DNA of 64,000 nucleotides from Devosia sp. Root413D1 (GTDB taxonomy: Bacteria; Pseudomonadota; Alphaproteobacteria; Rhizobiales; Devosiaceae), in the NCBI RefSeq assembly GCF_001425235.1, contig NZ_LMEA01000001.1, positions 248,001 to 312,000 of the forward strand, in the 5' to 3' direction. The first letter of the stretch is position 1. The number at the start of each line of letters is the position of its first letter. The notes beneath the pieces are model-generated. The model searched no databases. It worked only from the letters and a program-made list of their open reading frames with translations, and was not told the origin of the DNA. The position numbers and the translations under genes were made by a program. Positions 55,998-64,000 of this stretch are shown here, piece after piece.

Positions 55998-56507
55998 ATG
56001 AAATTCCGCGCTCTTGCTGTCATCGCCACGGTGCTAGTCCCCACCTTGTCGGGCGCGGCCATGGCGCAGTCGGTGAAGCTGCTCGGCGAGTTTCGCGATT
56101 GGACCGCCTACACCGCCACCGAGTCGACCGGCCCGGTCTGTTTCGCGCTGAGTAAGCCCACCGAGGTCTCGCCCAGCCCCGACGAATTCACCGAAGCCTG
56201 GCTCTACCTGACCAACCGCCCGTCCGAGAGCGTGCGCAACGAGCTGAACCTCGTCGCCGGCTTCATCTTTGCGCCCGACACCCCGGCGACCGCCACGGTC
56301 AGCGGCCAGACCTTCGAGCTGTTCACCGACAAGGACGCCGCCTGGCTGCTGGATCCCAACCAGAACGACAACCTGGCGGGCGCCCTGCGCGCCGGCTCCT
56401 CGGTGGTCATCGAGGGCACCAGCGACAAGGGCATCCGCATCGTCGAGACCTTCTCGCTCTCAGGCGCCACCGCCGCCAGCCGCGCCATCGAAGGCTGCAC
56501 CGGCTGA
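55998..56507 (+). CDS. secreted IalB-family protein (second of two)
   Basis: The 169-residue protein has a signal peptide (about 1-23, ending AAMAQS) and an IalB domain like its neighbour (GEFRDWTAYTATESTGPVCF; ETFSLSGATAASRAIEGC). Identity between the two is moderate, so the duplication is old. The different charged loops suggest that the two may bind different partners. Confidence 0.83.
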   Translation: MKFRALAVIATVLVPTLSGAAMAQSVKLLGEFRDWTAYTATESTGPVCFALSKPTEVSPSPDEFTEAWLYLTNRPSESVRNELNLVAGFIFAPDTPATATVSGQTFELFTDKDAAWLLDPNQNDNLAGALRAGSSVVIEGTSDKGIRIVETFSLSGATAASRAIEGCTG

Positions 56508-56565
56508 TCCAGGACCGCGTCGGGGTTGGGCTCATTGCGGGCATGATCTAGTACCCCCACAGGTC

Positions 56566-56704
56566 GTCATCCCGGCGAAGGCCGGGACCCACTGCTTGGA
56601 GGGTTGGTGGTCCACGACCCTGTCCGGTCCATCACAGCAAGCTCCGCGAGATATGAACGGGTGGCACGGCCAAAGCACTGGGTCCCGACTTTCGTCGGGA
56701 TGAC
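56566..56704. repeat. REP-like inverted pair in the gap 56508-56911
   Basis: The 404-base gap contains GTCATCCCGGCGAAGGCCGG plus GACCC (56566-56590) and its inverted partner (56680-56704). Both are hairpins of the 2096 family. Copy 5 of the second palindrome family follows at 56826. No gene is seen. Confidence 0.8.
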
Positions 56705-56825
56705 GGCCGGTGTGGAAGGCAAGAAAGTACCGCCCACCACGCCGCCGCCCACCCCACGCAAGCCAGCCTCCCGCCCCCGTGTTTTGCGCAAACTCTGCGA
56801 CTATGTTACAGGCCGCGCCCTAAGG

Positions 56826-56870
56826 AGCGTGGTCAGGAAAAAGTTGTGAGACTTTTCGGGTTCGACCGCG
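56826..56870. repeat. dispersed palindrome, copy 5
   Basis: GCGTGGTC/GACCGCGC flank CAGGAAAAAGTTGTGAGACT. It is in the leader of rlmN, 42 bases before the start. Confidence 0.8.
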
Positions 56871-56911
56871 CGACCACCAAACATGCGCACGCTGAGAGAG
56901 CCGCCCGCACC

Positions 56912-58138
56912 ATGAGTATTGCCCTCGACCTCGATCATCACGCCCATGCCGAGCGCCCGAAATCCGGGCGGACGTCGCTGGTCGGCCTGATGAAGCCCGA
57001 GCTGCGCGATACCTTGATGGGCATCGGCCTCGACGAGCGCGAAGCGAAAATGCGCGCCAGCCAACTGTGGAACTGGATCTACCACAACGGCGTCACCGAC
57101 TTCGACCGGATGACCAACATCCAGAAGGGGTTCCGGCAGAAGCTCGCCGACACCTTCCTGCTCGACCGCCCCGAGATCGTCACCGAACAGATCTCGATCG
57201 ATGGCACCCGCAAGTGGCTGTTCCGCTTCCGCGATCCCAAGAACCCGCTGCTGCCGCCCGTCGAGGTCGAGACCGTCTACATCCCCGAGGAAGATCGCGG
57301 GACACTGTGCGTCTCTTCCCAGGTGGGCTGCACCCTCACTTGCTCGTTCTGCCACACCGGCACGCAGAAGCTGGTGCGCAACCTCACCGCCGGCGAGATC
57401 CTCGGCCAGATCCTGATGGCGCGTGAGCGGCTGGGCGATTTCCCCGGCGGCGTGCGCCCCAATGACGGCGGCCTGGTGCCGGCGCCGCGCGGCTCGGGTG
57501 GTTCGGAAGGCGACAGCCGCGCCATCACCAATGTGGTGATGATGGGCATGGGCGAGCCGCTCTACAATTACGACAACGTCAAGCAGGCGCTGCTGATCGC
57601 TTCCGACGAAGCCGGCATTTCGCTGTCGAAGCGCCGCATCACCCTCTCGACCTCGGGCGTCGTGCCGTTCATCGAGCCGACCGGCCGCGAGATCGGCGTC
57701 ATGCTGGCGATCTCGCTGCACGCGGTGCGCGACGAACTGCGCGACATGCTGGTGCCGATCAACAAGAAGTATCCGCTGAAAGAGCTGATCCAGGCCTGCC
57801 GCGACTACCCCGGCCTTTCCAATGCTCGCCGCATCACCTTCGAATATGTGATGCTCAAGGACATCAACGATTCCGACGCCGATGCGCGCGAGTTGGTGCG
57901 GCTGCTCGCCGGCATTCCGGCCAAGATCAACCTGATCCCGTTCAACCCGTGGCCCGGCACCAACTACGATTGCTCGAGCTCGTCGCGCATCGAGCGCTTC
58001 GCCGACATCGTCAACAATGCCGGCTATGCCAGCCCCGTCCGCACCCCGCGCGGCCGCGATATCTTCGCCGCCTGCGGGCAGCTGAAGAGCGAAACCGAGC
58101 GGCTGACCAAGAAAGAGCGCGACGCGCTCACGGCTTGA
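56912..58138 (+). CDS. rlmN: dual-specificity RNA methyltransferase RlmN
   Basis: The 408-residue radical-SAM enzyme, from ATG 56912 (MSIALDL), carries the CxxxCxxC cluster motif (Cys140, Cys144, Cys147 in [12 protein letters not shown]) and the downstream [12 protein letters not shown] block. It methylates C2 of A2503 in 23S rRNA and A37 in some tRNAs. An insertion (about 168-190, [18 protein letters not shown]) is typical of alphaproteobacterial members. A start at 56846 would overlap palindrome copy 5. Confidence 0.95.
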   Translation: MSIALDLDHHAHAERPKSGRTSLVGLMKPELRDTLMGIGLDEREAKMRASQLWNWIYHNGVTDFDRMTNIQKGFRQKLADTFLLDRPEIVTEQISIDGTRKWLFRFRDPKNPLLPPVEVETVYIPEEDRGTLCVSSQVGCTLTCSFCHTGTQKLVRNLTAGEILGQILMARERLGDFPGGVRPNDGGLVPAPRGSGGSEGDSRAITNVVMMGMGEPLYNYDNVKQALLIASDEAGISLSKRRITLSTSGVVPFIEPTGREIGVMLAISLHAVRDELRDMLVPINKKYPLKELIQACRDYPGLSNARRITFEYVMLKDINDSDADARELVRLLAGIPAKINLIPFNPWPGTNYDCSSSSRIERFADIVNNAGYASPVRTPRGRDIFAACGQLKSETERLTKKERDALTA

Positions 58139-58268
58139 CGGCTTGGCGGGGTGCCAAACCCCGTCTAGGATCGGTCTGCCGCGGACAATACGCGGCAATC
58201 CCGGCGCGGTGCCCCATGGCACGTCTGATCCGATCCCCAATCGGTGACGCCTCCCAGGAGTCCAGCCG

Positions 58269-58688
58269 ATGGCTATCCAATTGAAGCGCATGCAACCCGG
58301 CGACGAGCTCGATTTTGCCGAGATCGCGCCGGACGTGTTCGACGAACCCATCCATCCCGAGCGGCTCGAAGCCTACCTGCTCGAGCCCGGCCACCTGATG
58401 CTGCTCGCCCTCGACAATGGCGTGGTGGTCGGCCAGTGCGCCGCGGTCATCCACCGCCACCCCGACAAGCTCACCGAGCTCTATATCGACGAGGTCGGCA
58501 CTGCCTCGACCCATCTGCGCCAGGGCATTGCCACCCGGATGGTCGAAGCGATGTTCGCCTGGGGCCGCGAGCTCGGCTGCCGCGAAGCCTGGCTCGGCAC
58601 CGAGCTCGACAACCTCGAGGCCAACGGGCTCTACATCAAGGTCGGCGGCAAGGGTGAGAAGATGATCTATTATGAGTTCGAGCTCTGA
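58269..58688 (+). CDS. GNAT-family acetyltransferase
   Basis: The 139-residue protein has the compact fold of aminoglycoside (3)-N- or (6')-type GNATs: LYIDEVGTASTHLRQGIATR (71-90), with RQGIAT as the acetyl-CoA loop, and EAWLGTELDNLEANGLYIKVG. Host metabolites are the likely acceptors. It has a good AGGAG site before ATG 58269. Confidence 0.84.
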   Translation: MAIQLKRMQPGDELDFAEIAPDVFDEPIHPERLEAYLLEPGHLMLLALDNGVVVGQCAAVIHRHPDKLTELYIDEVGTASTHLRQGIATRMVEAMFAWGRELGCREAWLGTELDNLEANGLYIKVGGKGEKMIYYEFEL

Positions 58689-58731
58689 GAGCTGCACCTT
58701 TTCCTGAGGCGCTCCAGCTGAGGAGAACGCG

Positions 58732-59022
58732 ATGTACCTTCTGCGTATCGAGCATTCGGTTCCCGACTACGAGGCGTGGCGCCGTAACGGCTTCGACAGC
58801 GACCCGCTTGGCCGCCGCCAGATGGGCGTGGTGCGGCACCGGGTCGGCCGGCGGGCGGACGACCCCAACCACGTGATGATCGATCTCGAGTTCGCAACGG
58901 AAGAGGCGGCCCAGCGGATGGCGGCGGCGCTCAAACAGATGTGGGTCGGCGCACAGGCGCGCGGCCTGATCAATGCGCCGCAGCTGACGAGCTTCGAGCT
59001 GGTCGACAGCGTCGACTACTGA
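58732..59022 (+). CDS. small dimeric alpha/beta-barrel-like hypothetical protein
   Basis: The 96-residue product begins YLLRIEHSVPDYEAWRRN and ends SFELVDSVDY, with two beta-alpha-beta units, like the antibiotic-biosynthesis-monooxygenase or ferredoxin-like barrel proteins. I cannot name a substrate. It lies 43 bases after the GNAT gene, with AGGAGA before ATG, and is possibly cotranscribed with it. It converges on rlmJ with no gap. Confidence 0.6.
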   Translation: MYLLRIEHSVPDYEAWRRNGFDSDPLGRRQMGVVRHRVGRRADDPNHVMIDLEFATEEAAQRMAAALKQMWVGAQARGLINAPQLTSFELVDSVDY

Positions 59023-59874
59023 TCAGTCCTCGCCGCGCAGCCATTCGAGCTTGTGCCGGCCCTGGCCAGGGTCGCCGAGCAGTTGCGCCAGCGCCGGCAG
59101 CAGGATGCGCAACTCGCCCTCGAGCGTGAAGGGCGGGTTGACGAGGATCATCCCCGAGCCATGCAGCCGCGGCGGGTTGGAGGCCGGGCGGATGCTGAGT
59201 TCGGCCCTCAGCATCCTCTGGATGCCGGTATCGCGCAGCGCCGAGATGAAATCGTGCACGGCGCGGGTATCCTTCAGCGGATACCACAGCGCGTAAACGC
59301 CGGTGGCGAACTTGCCATGCGCCTTGACCAGCCCATCGACCAGCCGCTCGAACTCGCCCCGCTCCTCGAACGGCGGATCGACCAGCACCAGGCCGCGCTT
59401 CTCCTTGGGCGGCACATGGGCATTGAGCGACAGCCAGCCATCGAGGTGGATCACCCGCACCTGCACGTCGCCCTCGAACAGCTTGCCGAGCCGCTCGGCA
59501 TATTCGGGGTGCAGCTCCAGCGCCGACAGCCGGTCCTGCGGCCGGAACAGTTTTCGAACCAGCAAAGGCGAACCCGGATAGGTCTCGAGCTTATCGTTGG
59601 GGTTCAGCTCGGCGATCACCTTGAGATAGGGCTCGGCCAACACCTGCGCCTTCTGCGGCAGGCCGCCCTGCAGCAGCTTGCCGATGCCATCAGCCCATTC
59701 CGGCGAGCGCTTGGCGATCGCGCCGGTCAGGTCGTATCTGCCGATCCCGGCATGCGTATCGATCACCCGGAACGCCGCGTCCTTCTTTTTCAGGTACTCG
59801 ACCAGCCGGGTGACGATGAGATGTTTCATCACATCGGCAAAATTTCCGGCATGGAAGGCGTGGGAATAGTTCAT
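59023..59874 (-). CDS. rlmJ: 23S rRNA (adenine-2030-N6)-methyltransferase RlmJ
   Basis: The 283-residue protein matches RlmJ: MNYSHAFHAGNFADVMKH at the N-terminus, DTHAGIGRYDLTG (39-51) as the SAM site and catalytic DPPFE (166-170). It makes m6A2030 in 23S rRNA. It is the first gene of a minus-strand run with the next hypothetical gene starting upstream. Confidence 0.94.
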   Translation of the reverse strand: MNYSHAFHAGNFADVMKHLIVTRLVEYLKKKDAAFRVIDTHAGIGRYDLTGAIAKRSPEWADGIGKLLQGGLPQKAQVLAEPYLKVIAELNPNDKLETYPGSPLLVRKLFRPQDRLSALELHPEYAERLGKLFEGDVQVRVIHLDGWLSLNAHVPPKEKRGLVLVDPPFEERGEFERLVDGLVKAHGKFATGVYALWYPLKDTRAVHDFISALRDTGIQRMLRAELSIRPASNPPRLHGSGMILVNPPFTLEGELRILLPALAQLLGDPGQGRHKLEWLRGED

Positions 59875-59883
59875 TGGACCGTC

Positions 59884-60441
59884 TCAGCGCTGGATGCGCA
59901 GCTTCAGGATGGAATAGCCGGGACAGTCGAGGAAAGCGATGTCCGGCGATGGATCATCGAAGAAGCCGGAATGCATGCCCCGCACCTGCGGATAGGCTGA
60001 CAAGCGTTCAGTATAGGTCATGCTGTGCGCGGTGCGGAGCCTGTCGGCCATCTCTTGCCCGGTCCCCGAACCGCTCGCGTATAGAAGAGCATCCAGCGTC
60101 GGGTTTGTGAACGGCAAGTCGCGATGGACGTAGACCTCGCTATGGACGGGTTCGCACATAGATGCCACGGCGCCCTGTACCGGCATCTCAACACCATCGG
60201 CGACCTTGCCGTGCGCGCAGCTGAAATACTCTGCGATGTTGTCGTCATAGCGCCGACCAGGGACGGGGATGCAGCTTGCCCGTATGCCGTCGACAGGACC
60301 ATAGGCTGCGGTGAGGATCGCTTCGGGCGCCATACCATCATAAATGACAGCGTTCATGGTGACACCGCCCAATAGCCAGTCCAACCCCAGAACGATCAGC
60401 AACAGCGCTCCGGCACCGACCCCGAGCGCGATCTTGCTCAT
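59884..60441 (-). CDS. hypothetical membrane-anchored protein
   Basis: The 185-residue protein has one N-terminal membrane segment (about 5-25, ALGVGAGALLLIVLGLDWLL) and a soluble remainder with Cys at about 57, 74, 95 and 170, suggesting disulfides outside the cytoplasm. I do not recognise the domain. It follows directly after the LysE-type gene (the two share an end at 60441/60442) and precedes rlmJ by nine bases, so it may be transcribed with both. Confidence 0.7.
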   Translation of the reverse strand: MSKIALGVGAGALLLIVLGLDWLLGGVTMNAVIYDGMAPEAILTAAYGPVDGIRASCIPVPGRRYDDNIAEYFSCAHGKVADGVEMPVQGAVASMCEPVHSEVYVHRDLPFTNPTLDALLYASGSGTGQEMADRLRTAHSMTYTERLSAYPQVRGMHSGFFDDPSPDIAFLDCPGYSILKLRIQR

Positions 60442-61089
60442 TCAATGCCGCGCCTGGGCGGTGAGGATGGTCGCGGCGAAGGCGGTGAAGATCGCGGCAA
60501 AGCTCCAGTTGAGCGCCCGCTCGACCCATTTGCTGCGCTTGAAGGCGTCGGCCAGCTTTTCGGCGGCAAACACGATCAGGAAACCCAGCGGGATCGACAG
60601 CACCACGAACTGCGCCCCGAGGAACAACAGCTTCCCTGCGGCGGCCGGGTCATGCGCCTCGACGAATTGCGGCAGGAAGGTCACGAAGAACAGCACCACC
60701 TTGGGGTTGAGCAGGTTGATGCCGAGCCCGGTGGCAAAGCTCTGCCACAGCGTCGGGACTTTCTTCGCCGCTTCGGTGAGCCGCAACCCACCGCCATGCG
60801 CGATCGCCTGCCAGGCCAGCCAGATCAGGTAGACGGCGCCGGCGATCTTCAGCGCCATGAACAGCGGCGGCGCCGCGAGGATCAGCACCGAAATGCCGAA
60901 GGCCACCAGCGTCGTATGCACCATGATGCCGGTCATCGCCCCGAACATCGCGGCCAGCCCATGCGCCCGGCCATAGTTGATGGCGCGGCTCATCTGCAGC
61001 GCCATGTCGGGCCCAGGCGTGATCATCAGCACGAAGGTGGCGACGGCAAAGCCGAGCAGCACCGGCAGGTCGGGGACGAAACTTGGCAT
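60442..61089 (-). CDS. LysE/RhtB-family amino-acid exporter
   Basis: The 215-residue protein has six membrane helices and the LysE/RhtB marks FVLMITPGPDMALQMSRAIN (19-38) and GLGINLLNPKVVLFFVTFLP (about 118-137). Such proteins export lysine, homoserine, threonine or related compounds. ATG 61089 is used; an upstream ATG at 61155 is less likely. Divergent from the Coq7 gene. Confidence 0.9.
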   Translation of the reverse strand: MPSFVPDLPVLLGFAVATFVLMITPGPDMALQMSRAINYGRAHGLAAMFGAMTGIMVHTTLVAFGISVLILAAPPLFMALKIAGAVYLIWLAWQAIAHGGGLRLTEAAKKVPTLWQSFATGLGINLLNPKVVLFFVTFLPQFVEAHDPAAAGKLLFLGAQFVVLSIPLGFLIVFAAEKLADAFKRSKWVERALNWSFAAIFTAFAATILTAQARH

Positions 61090-61172
61090 GGCGCTTTCCA
61101 ACGAGGTTGGCTGTTGCCTATCATCTCCCGAGGTTGCGGCCAACGGGGGCGGCAAAGGAGACGGACTTCGGC

Positions 61173-61745
61173 ATGGCGTTTTGGGAACCGCGATCGGCTG
61201 CGCTGACCGTCAGGCGCATCCTGAAGGTCAATCATGCCGGCGAGTTCGGCGCCATCCGCATCTACGATGCTCAGCTCGCCCTGGCCCGGCAGCTCTATCC
61301 CGACATCGTGCCGGCGCTGACCGAAATGCGGGATGACGAGATCGAACACTGCCGGCTGTTCCTCGAGGCCATGCCGGCGCGCGGGGCAAGGCCCTCCCGG
61401 GTCATGGCGTTCTGGAGTCTTGGCGGCTACGTCCTCGGCTTCGTCACTGCCCTCATGGGACGCAACATGATCTGGGTCTGCACCGAAGCCGTCGAGGCGA
61501 CCGTGCATCGGCACCTCGAAGACCAGATCGCCTTTCTGCGCGGCCGCGACCGGCCGCTGCACCACCAGATCGGCTCGATCCAGGCGCAGGAGCTGGCGCA
61601 TCTGCAGCACGCGGTCGACCACCAGCCGCGGCGCGGTCTGGTGCGCGCCGTGACCCTGCCGCTCATCGGCCTCGCTACGGAATCGCTGATCTGGCTCTCC
61701 ACCTGGGGCGACTCCACCAGCATGCGCAGCGAGATCGCCAGCTAG
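61173..61745 (+). CDS. coq7: demethoxyubiquinone hydroxylase Coq7
   Basis: The 190-residue di-iron enzyme has ligands Glu24 (VNHAGEFGA), Glu56-x2-His59 (DEIEHC), Glu108 (TEAVEATVHRH) and Glu140-x2-His143 (QELAHLQ). It performs the C6 hydroxylation in ubiquinone synthesis. AAAGGAGAC precedes ATG 61173 by nine bases. Coq7 is the less common bacterial alternative to UbiF and occurs in several alphaproteobacteria. Confidence 0.93.
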   Translation: MAFWEPRSAALTVRRILKVNHAGEFGAIRIYDAQLALARQLYPDIVPALTEMRDDEIEHCRLFLEAMPARGARPSRVMAFWSLGGYVLGFVTALMGRNMIWVCTEAVEATVHRHLEDQIAFLRGRDRPLHHQIGSIQAQELAHLQHAVDHQPRRGLVRAVTLPLIGLATESLIWLSTWGDSTSMRSEIAS

Positions 61746-61785
61746 CCCGCTTGCCAGCCGCAGCGTCGGCGCGCCACAACGAGGC

Positions 61786-62274
61786 ATGTCCACGTCGCTG
61801 ATTTTCCCGATCGCCGCCGATGCCCTGCCGCGGGTCGCGGCGCTCGCTTATCGCATCTGGCCCGAGGCCTTTGCCGGCATCCTGCCGGCCGACCGCATCC
61901 CCGGCATGCTCGCCGAGATCTATGCGCTCGAGACGCTCGAGGCCGATATCGCCGAGCGCGGCCACCAGTACTGGCTCGTCACCCATGACGGCCGCGACGT
62001 CGGTTTCGCCTCGGCCTATCGCGCCGATGGCCTGGTCTGGATCAAGAAGCTCTATTTGCTCGCCGAAACCCGCGGGCTGGGGCTCGGCAAGGCGCTGATC
62101 GCTACCGCCCGCGCGCATTTCGGTGCCGAATTGCCCGTCGCGCTTTACGTCAACGACGGCAACGCCGCCGCCATCGCCTTCTACCGCGCACAGGGCTTTG
62201 CGGTCGAACAGCACGTGCCGGTGCAGATGGGGCCGTATCAGTTCAGCGACTACCTGATGGTGAAGCGGGCCTGA
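61786..62274 (+). CDS. GNAT-family acetyltransferase
   Basis: The 162-residue product has the GNAT core: GFASAYRADGLVWIKKLYLL (64-83), the acetyl-CoA loop TRGLGLGKALI (about 87-97), ALYVNDGNAAAIAFYRAQGF and the C-terminal strand. It is 41 bases after coq7 and on the same strand. Substrate unknown. Confidence 0.87.
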   Translation: MSTSLIFPIAADALPRVAALAYRIWPEAFAGILPADRIPGMLAEIYALETLEADIAERGHQYWLVTHDGRDVGFASAYRADGLVWIKKLYLLAETRGLGLGKALIATARAHFGAELPVALYVNDGNAAAIAFYRAQGFAVEQHVPVQMGPYQFSDYLMVKRA

Positions 62275-62304
62275 GCCGCTGAGCCGCAGACCCGGTGCGA
62301 GCTG

Positions 62305-62418
62305 ACCCCCGCCCCTGTCCCCTCCCCCTAAACATGGGGAGGGAGACCAAAACGCTGGCTTTCCTGTGAGCGTCTCCCGCCCCCTTCTTAGGGGGAGGGA
62401 TCGAGGGTGGGGGTCAGC
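62305..62418. repeat. nested palindromic element in the gap 62275-62659
   Basis: In this 385-base gap, CCCCTGTCCCCTCCCCCTAA and its inverted partner CCCCTTCTTAGGGGGAGGGA form a pair. The centre GAGACCAAAACGCTGGC recurs, inverted, at 14290-14300. The remaining 240 bases before the next gene are AT-richer and hold its promoter. Confidence 0.75.
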
Positions 62419-62621
62419 CCGCGCCGGCGCCTGAGTGTTACCCCAACGGCAGTTCGCCTCCAGGCGTCCGGCCTCTCACCCGCCACGTATGCGCATGCGC
62501 GTTTGTGCGCGGTATCGGCACAAGCATTCCTTCGCCTTGCGCGCGTCGCGACTGTACTGATTTGCGCACTAACGCCTAATCAGTTCGGAATTTAGTACTC
62601 GTTAACCATAAGATACTGACA

Positions 62622-62649
62622 CTGATCCGCATGTACCAATGCGTATCAG
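62622..62649 (+). promoter_or_regulatory. leader hairpin overlapping a ribosome binding site
   Basis: CTGATCCGCAT (62622-62632) can pair with ATGCGTATCAG (62639-62649), ten of eleven positions matching, with a six-base loop. The AGGAG ribosome binding site at 62648-62652 begins within the second arm, so the fold could mask it. The first pilin-like gene starts at 62660. Confidence 0.5.
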
Positions 62650-62659
62650 GAGTATTTCC

Positions 62660-63151
62660 ATGCGTGTACTTGTGTTGAGCGTCCTGGCGATCCTGCCCTT
62701 CGCCGTACCGGCCGTCGCTGAGGACGTGTTCTTCGATGGCGACGTGCTCACCAGTTGCTCGATCGAGGGGCACACCAATGGCGCCCTTGGCATCGATCTC
62801 ACCAGCGGCGGCACCATCCTGACCTCGTCGACGCCCTACGGCACCGCCGGTACGGTCACCATTCGCGCCACCGGCAGCAATTTCATCAATGTCAGCGCGC
62901 CAACCCGGACCGCCCAGGCTGGCGGCTACAATGCGGCAAGCGAGGTGCTTCAGGTCTCCTACCAGGGCGTCGGCACGCTCAGCGGCGTCACCCAGGCCTT
63001 CACCAATGTCGGCACCAGCAAGCCCGCCACGACACTGCTGGCGGCCATCCTCAACGTCAACAACCGGATCACCAACACCGCCAACGGCTTCCCGCTCGGG
63101 ACTTACCAAACCAAGACCACCGTCACATGCACGCCCACGGCAGAGTTCTGA
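62660..63151 (+). CDS. secreted pilin-like/DUF4402-like protein (first of two)
   Basis: From ATG 62660 the 163-residue product has a signal peptide (about 1-20, ending VAE). The mature protein is beta-rich, with Gly/Thr/Asn-dense strands: GTAGTVTIRATGSNFINVSA, then LNVNNRITNTANGFPLGTYQ and a terminal TTVTCTP. The cysteine at about 31 (TSCSIEG) and the terminal one may bridge. The pattern resembles secreted fimbrial or spore-coat-U-like and DUF4402-like adhesins. It overlaps its paralogue by 25 bases. Confidence 0.75.
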   Translation: MRVLVLSVLAILPFAVPAVAEDVFFDGDVLTSCSIEGHTNGALGIDLTSGGTILTSSTPYGTAGTVTIRATGSNFINVSAPTRTAQAGGYNAASEVLQVSYQGVGTLSGVTQAFTNVGTSKPATTLLAAILNVNNRITNTANGFPLGTYQTKTTVTCTPTAEF

Positions 63152-63597
63152 GGCTGCTCGCATCGCTTGCGGCGGCGCTGGCGCCATTGCCGGCGCTGGC
63201 CTGCACCTTGTCGATCACCAATAACGGCGCGCTCGGCATGGCCGTCGGCAACAATACGCAACTGGGCTCGCAACTGGGCACCGGCAGCGCCGCGACGCTC
63301 ACGACGATTCTGCCGCTGCTCAGCGGCGTCACCATCGATATCGGCGCCCCGACTTTGGTGCAGCAGCCCGCCGGCTATAGCTTCGGCACCAGCACGCCCG
63401 AAGTTGCCTACACCGCTGGCGTGCTCAATCTGGTCCCGATTAAGACCCAGCCGTACACCGCCAGTGCCAGCAGCTTCCCCACCGGCCTGCTCGGCATCGT
63501 CACCGTCACCATCGTGATGCAGAACCGCGTCACCAACACCGCCGGTTTTCCGGCCGGCCACTACCGCACGAGGACCGTCGTCACATGTCATCCCTGA
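63127..63597 (+). CDS. secreted pilin-like protein (second of two)
   Basis: The 156-residue protein begins inside the end of the preceding gene, at ATG 63127, and carries a signal peptide (about 1-24, LASLAAALAPLPALAC). The mature part again ends MQNRVTNTAGFPAGHYRTRT and TVVTCHP, matching the terminal block of its neighbour. The two are diverged paralogues, likely subunits of one structure. It overlaps the next start (ATG 63585) by thirteen bases. Confidence 0.72.
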   Translation: MHAHGRVLRLLASLAAALAPLPALACTLSITNNGALGMAVGNNTQLGSQLGTGSAATLTTILPLLSGVTIDIGAPTLVQQPAGYSFGTSTPEVAYTAGVLNLVPIKTQPYTASASSFPTGLLGIVTVTIVMQNRVTNTAGFPAGHYRTRTVVTCHP

Positions 63598-64000
63598 AGG
63601 TCGCCCACCTCGTCCCGCTGCTCGCCCTGCTGCTCGGGCTGGGGCTCGCGGCTCCGGCCGCCGCGCAATCGCTCAGCCCGCTGGAAAAGACCGGCGTCAC
63701 CCCATCCGACCGCAAGGCCTTCCGGCTGGTGGTCGGCAATCCCTACAAACAGAAGATGACCTTCGACGTCATTCCGATGCAACCCGACTACCAGACCCCG
63801 GCCACTGGCGCGAAGGTCAACTACCCCAGGATCACCATGGGCCCGGGCATCTCGCGCCAGATCATCTTCACCTTCGATATCGACCCCAAAGTAAAGGAGA
63901 GGAAGATTGCTCTCTGCATCCAGCCTGCCTCGCTCGATGGCCCGATTCTGCCGCGTGTGTGCGGTCTCTATGTTGGCCGTATGGCCGGCCGCGGCAGCTG
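63585..64000 (+). CDS. secreted protein of the pilin-like locus, possibly chaperone-like, truncated by window
   Basis: The first 138 residues are seen, with a signal peptide (about 1-28, LVPLLALLLGLGLAAPAAAQ). The mature part has FRLVVGNPYKQKMTFDVIPM (47-66) and PRITMGPGISRQIIFTFDID, a strand pattern recalling periplasmic immunoglobulin-like chaperones of pilus assembly. It starts within the preceding gene, so it is translationally coupled to it. The call is based on pattern and context only. Confidence 0.5.
   Translation, partial: MSSLKVAHLVPLLALLLGLGLAAPAAAQSLSPLEKTGVTPSDRKAFRLVVGNPYKQKMTFDVIPMQPDYQTPATGAKVNYPRITMGPGISRQIIFTFDIDPKVKERKIALCIQPASLDGPILPRVCGLYVGRMAGRGS

Noticed and set aside
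55351-56507. Virulence locus based on IalB similarity
   Set aside because: IalB-like secreted proteins are widespread in free-living Hyphomicrobiales, and the genome context is non-pathogenic.

Overview
The window looks like a chromosomal segment from a high-GC alphaproteobacterium of the order Hyphomicrobiales (Rhizobiales), most likely Devosia or a close relative. This rests on recognised families and gene order: ffh, rpsP, rimM, trmD and rplS lie near dapF, mtaB, ftsY and yciB. A ccmABCDG cluster is divergent from acnA, and DUF2794, IalB-like and bacterial Coq7 genes are present. I did not compare genomes. I see no rRNA or tRNA gene, CRISPR array, prophage or intact insertion sequence.

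Layout. 1-6.2 kb: an ECF sigma factor cut by the left edge, with two tandem AhpD/carboxymuconolactone-decarboxylase-like genes (the second has lost both redox cysteines), a MerR regulator fused to a P-loop ATPase-like domain, a DJ-1/PfpI protein with a divergent LysR regulator, and a DUF4239 membrane protein. 6.3-16.4 kb: an accessory metabolic region with an MFS transporter, a HUMPS-type decarboxylase or aldolase, a secreted hydrolase, a cupin protein, then a putative sugar-acid locus. That locus holds a DHRS6/2-keto-3-deoxy-L-fuconate dehydrogenase-like SDR divergent from an APH-type kinase, an atypical enolase, a LacI regulator and a D-xylonate-dehydratase-like IlvD/Edd enzyme. 16.4-29.7 kb: signalling and maintenance genes, including FecR plus CHASE2-adenylate cyclase, SelO, an RNA methyltransferase, a large FAD/Fe-S dehydrogenase and a PadR regulator with two identical palindromic sites.

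29.9-46.8 kb: translation and protein-export genes, a cobalamin riboswitch in front of a HupE-like transporter, a copper-delivery set (small Cys/His protein, YcnI-PCuAC fusion, SCO), dapF-mtaB-ftsY-yciB, a frameshifted gene, and cytochrome c maturation genes. 46.9-62.3 kb: acnA, a DUF1223 protein, a candidate sRNA, several acetyltransferases, a Bax-inhibitor-1 protein, paired IalB-like proteins, rlmN, rlmJ, a LysE exporter and Coq7. 62.6-64 kb: the start of a secreted, pilin-like locus that runs off the right edge.

Three families of dispersed palindromic repeats fill most long intergenic gaps. The most unusual items are the kinase/divergent-enolase/dehydratase locus, the MerR-ATPase fusion, the candidate sRNA at 51.2 kb and the pilin-like locus with a hairpin against its ribosome binding site.
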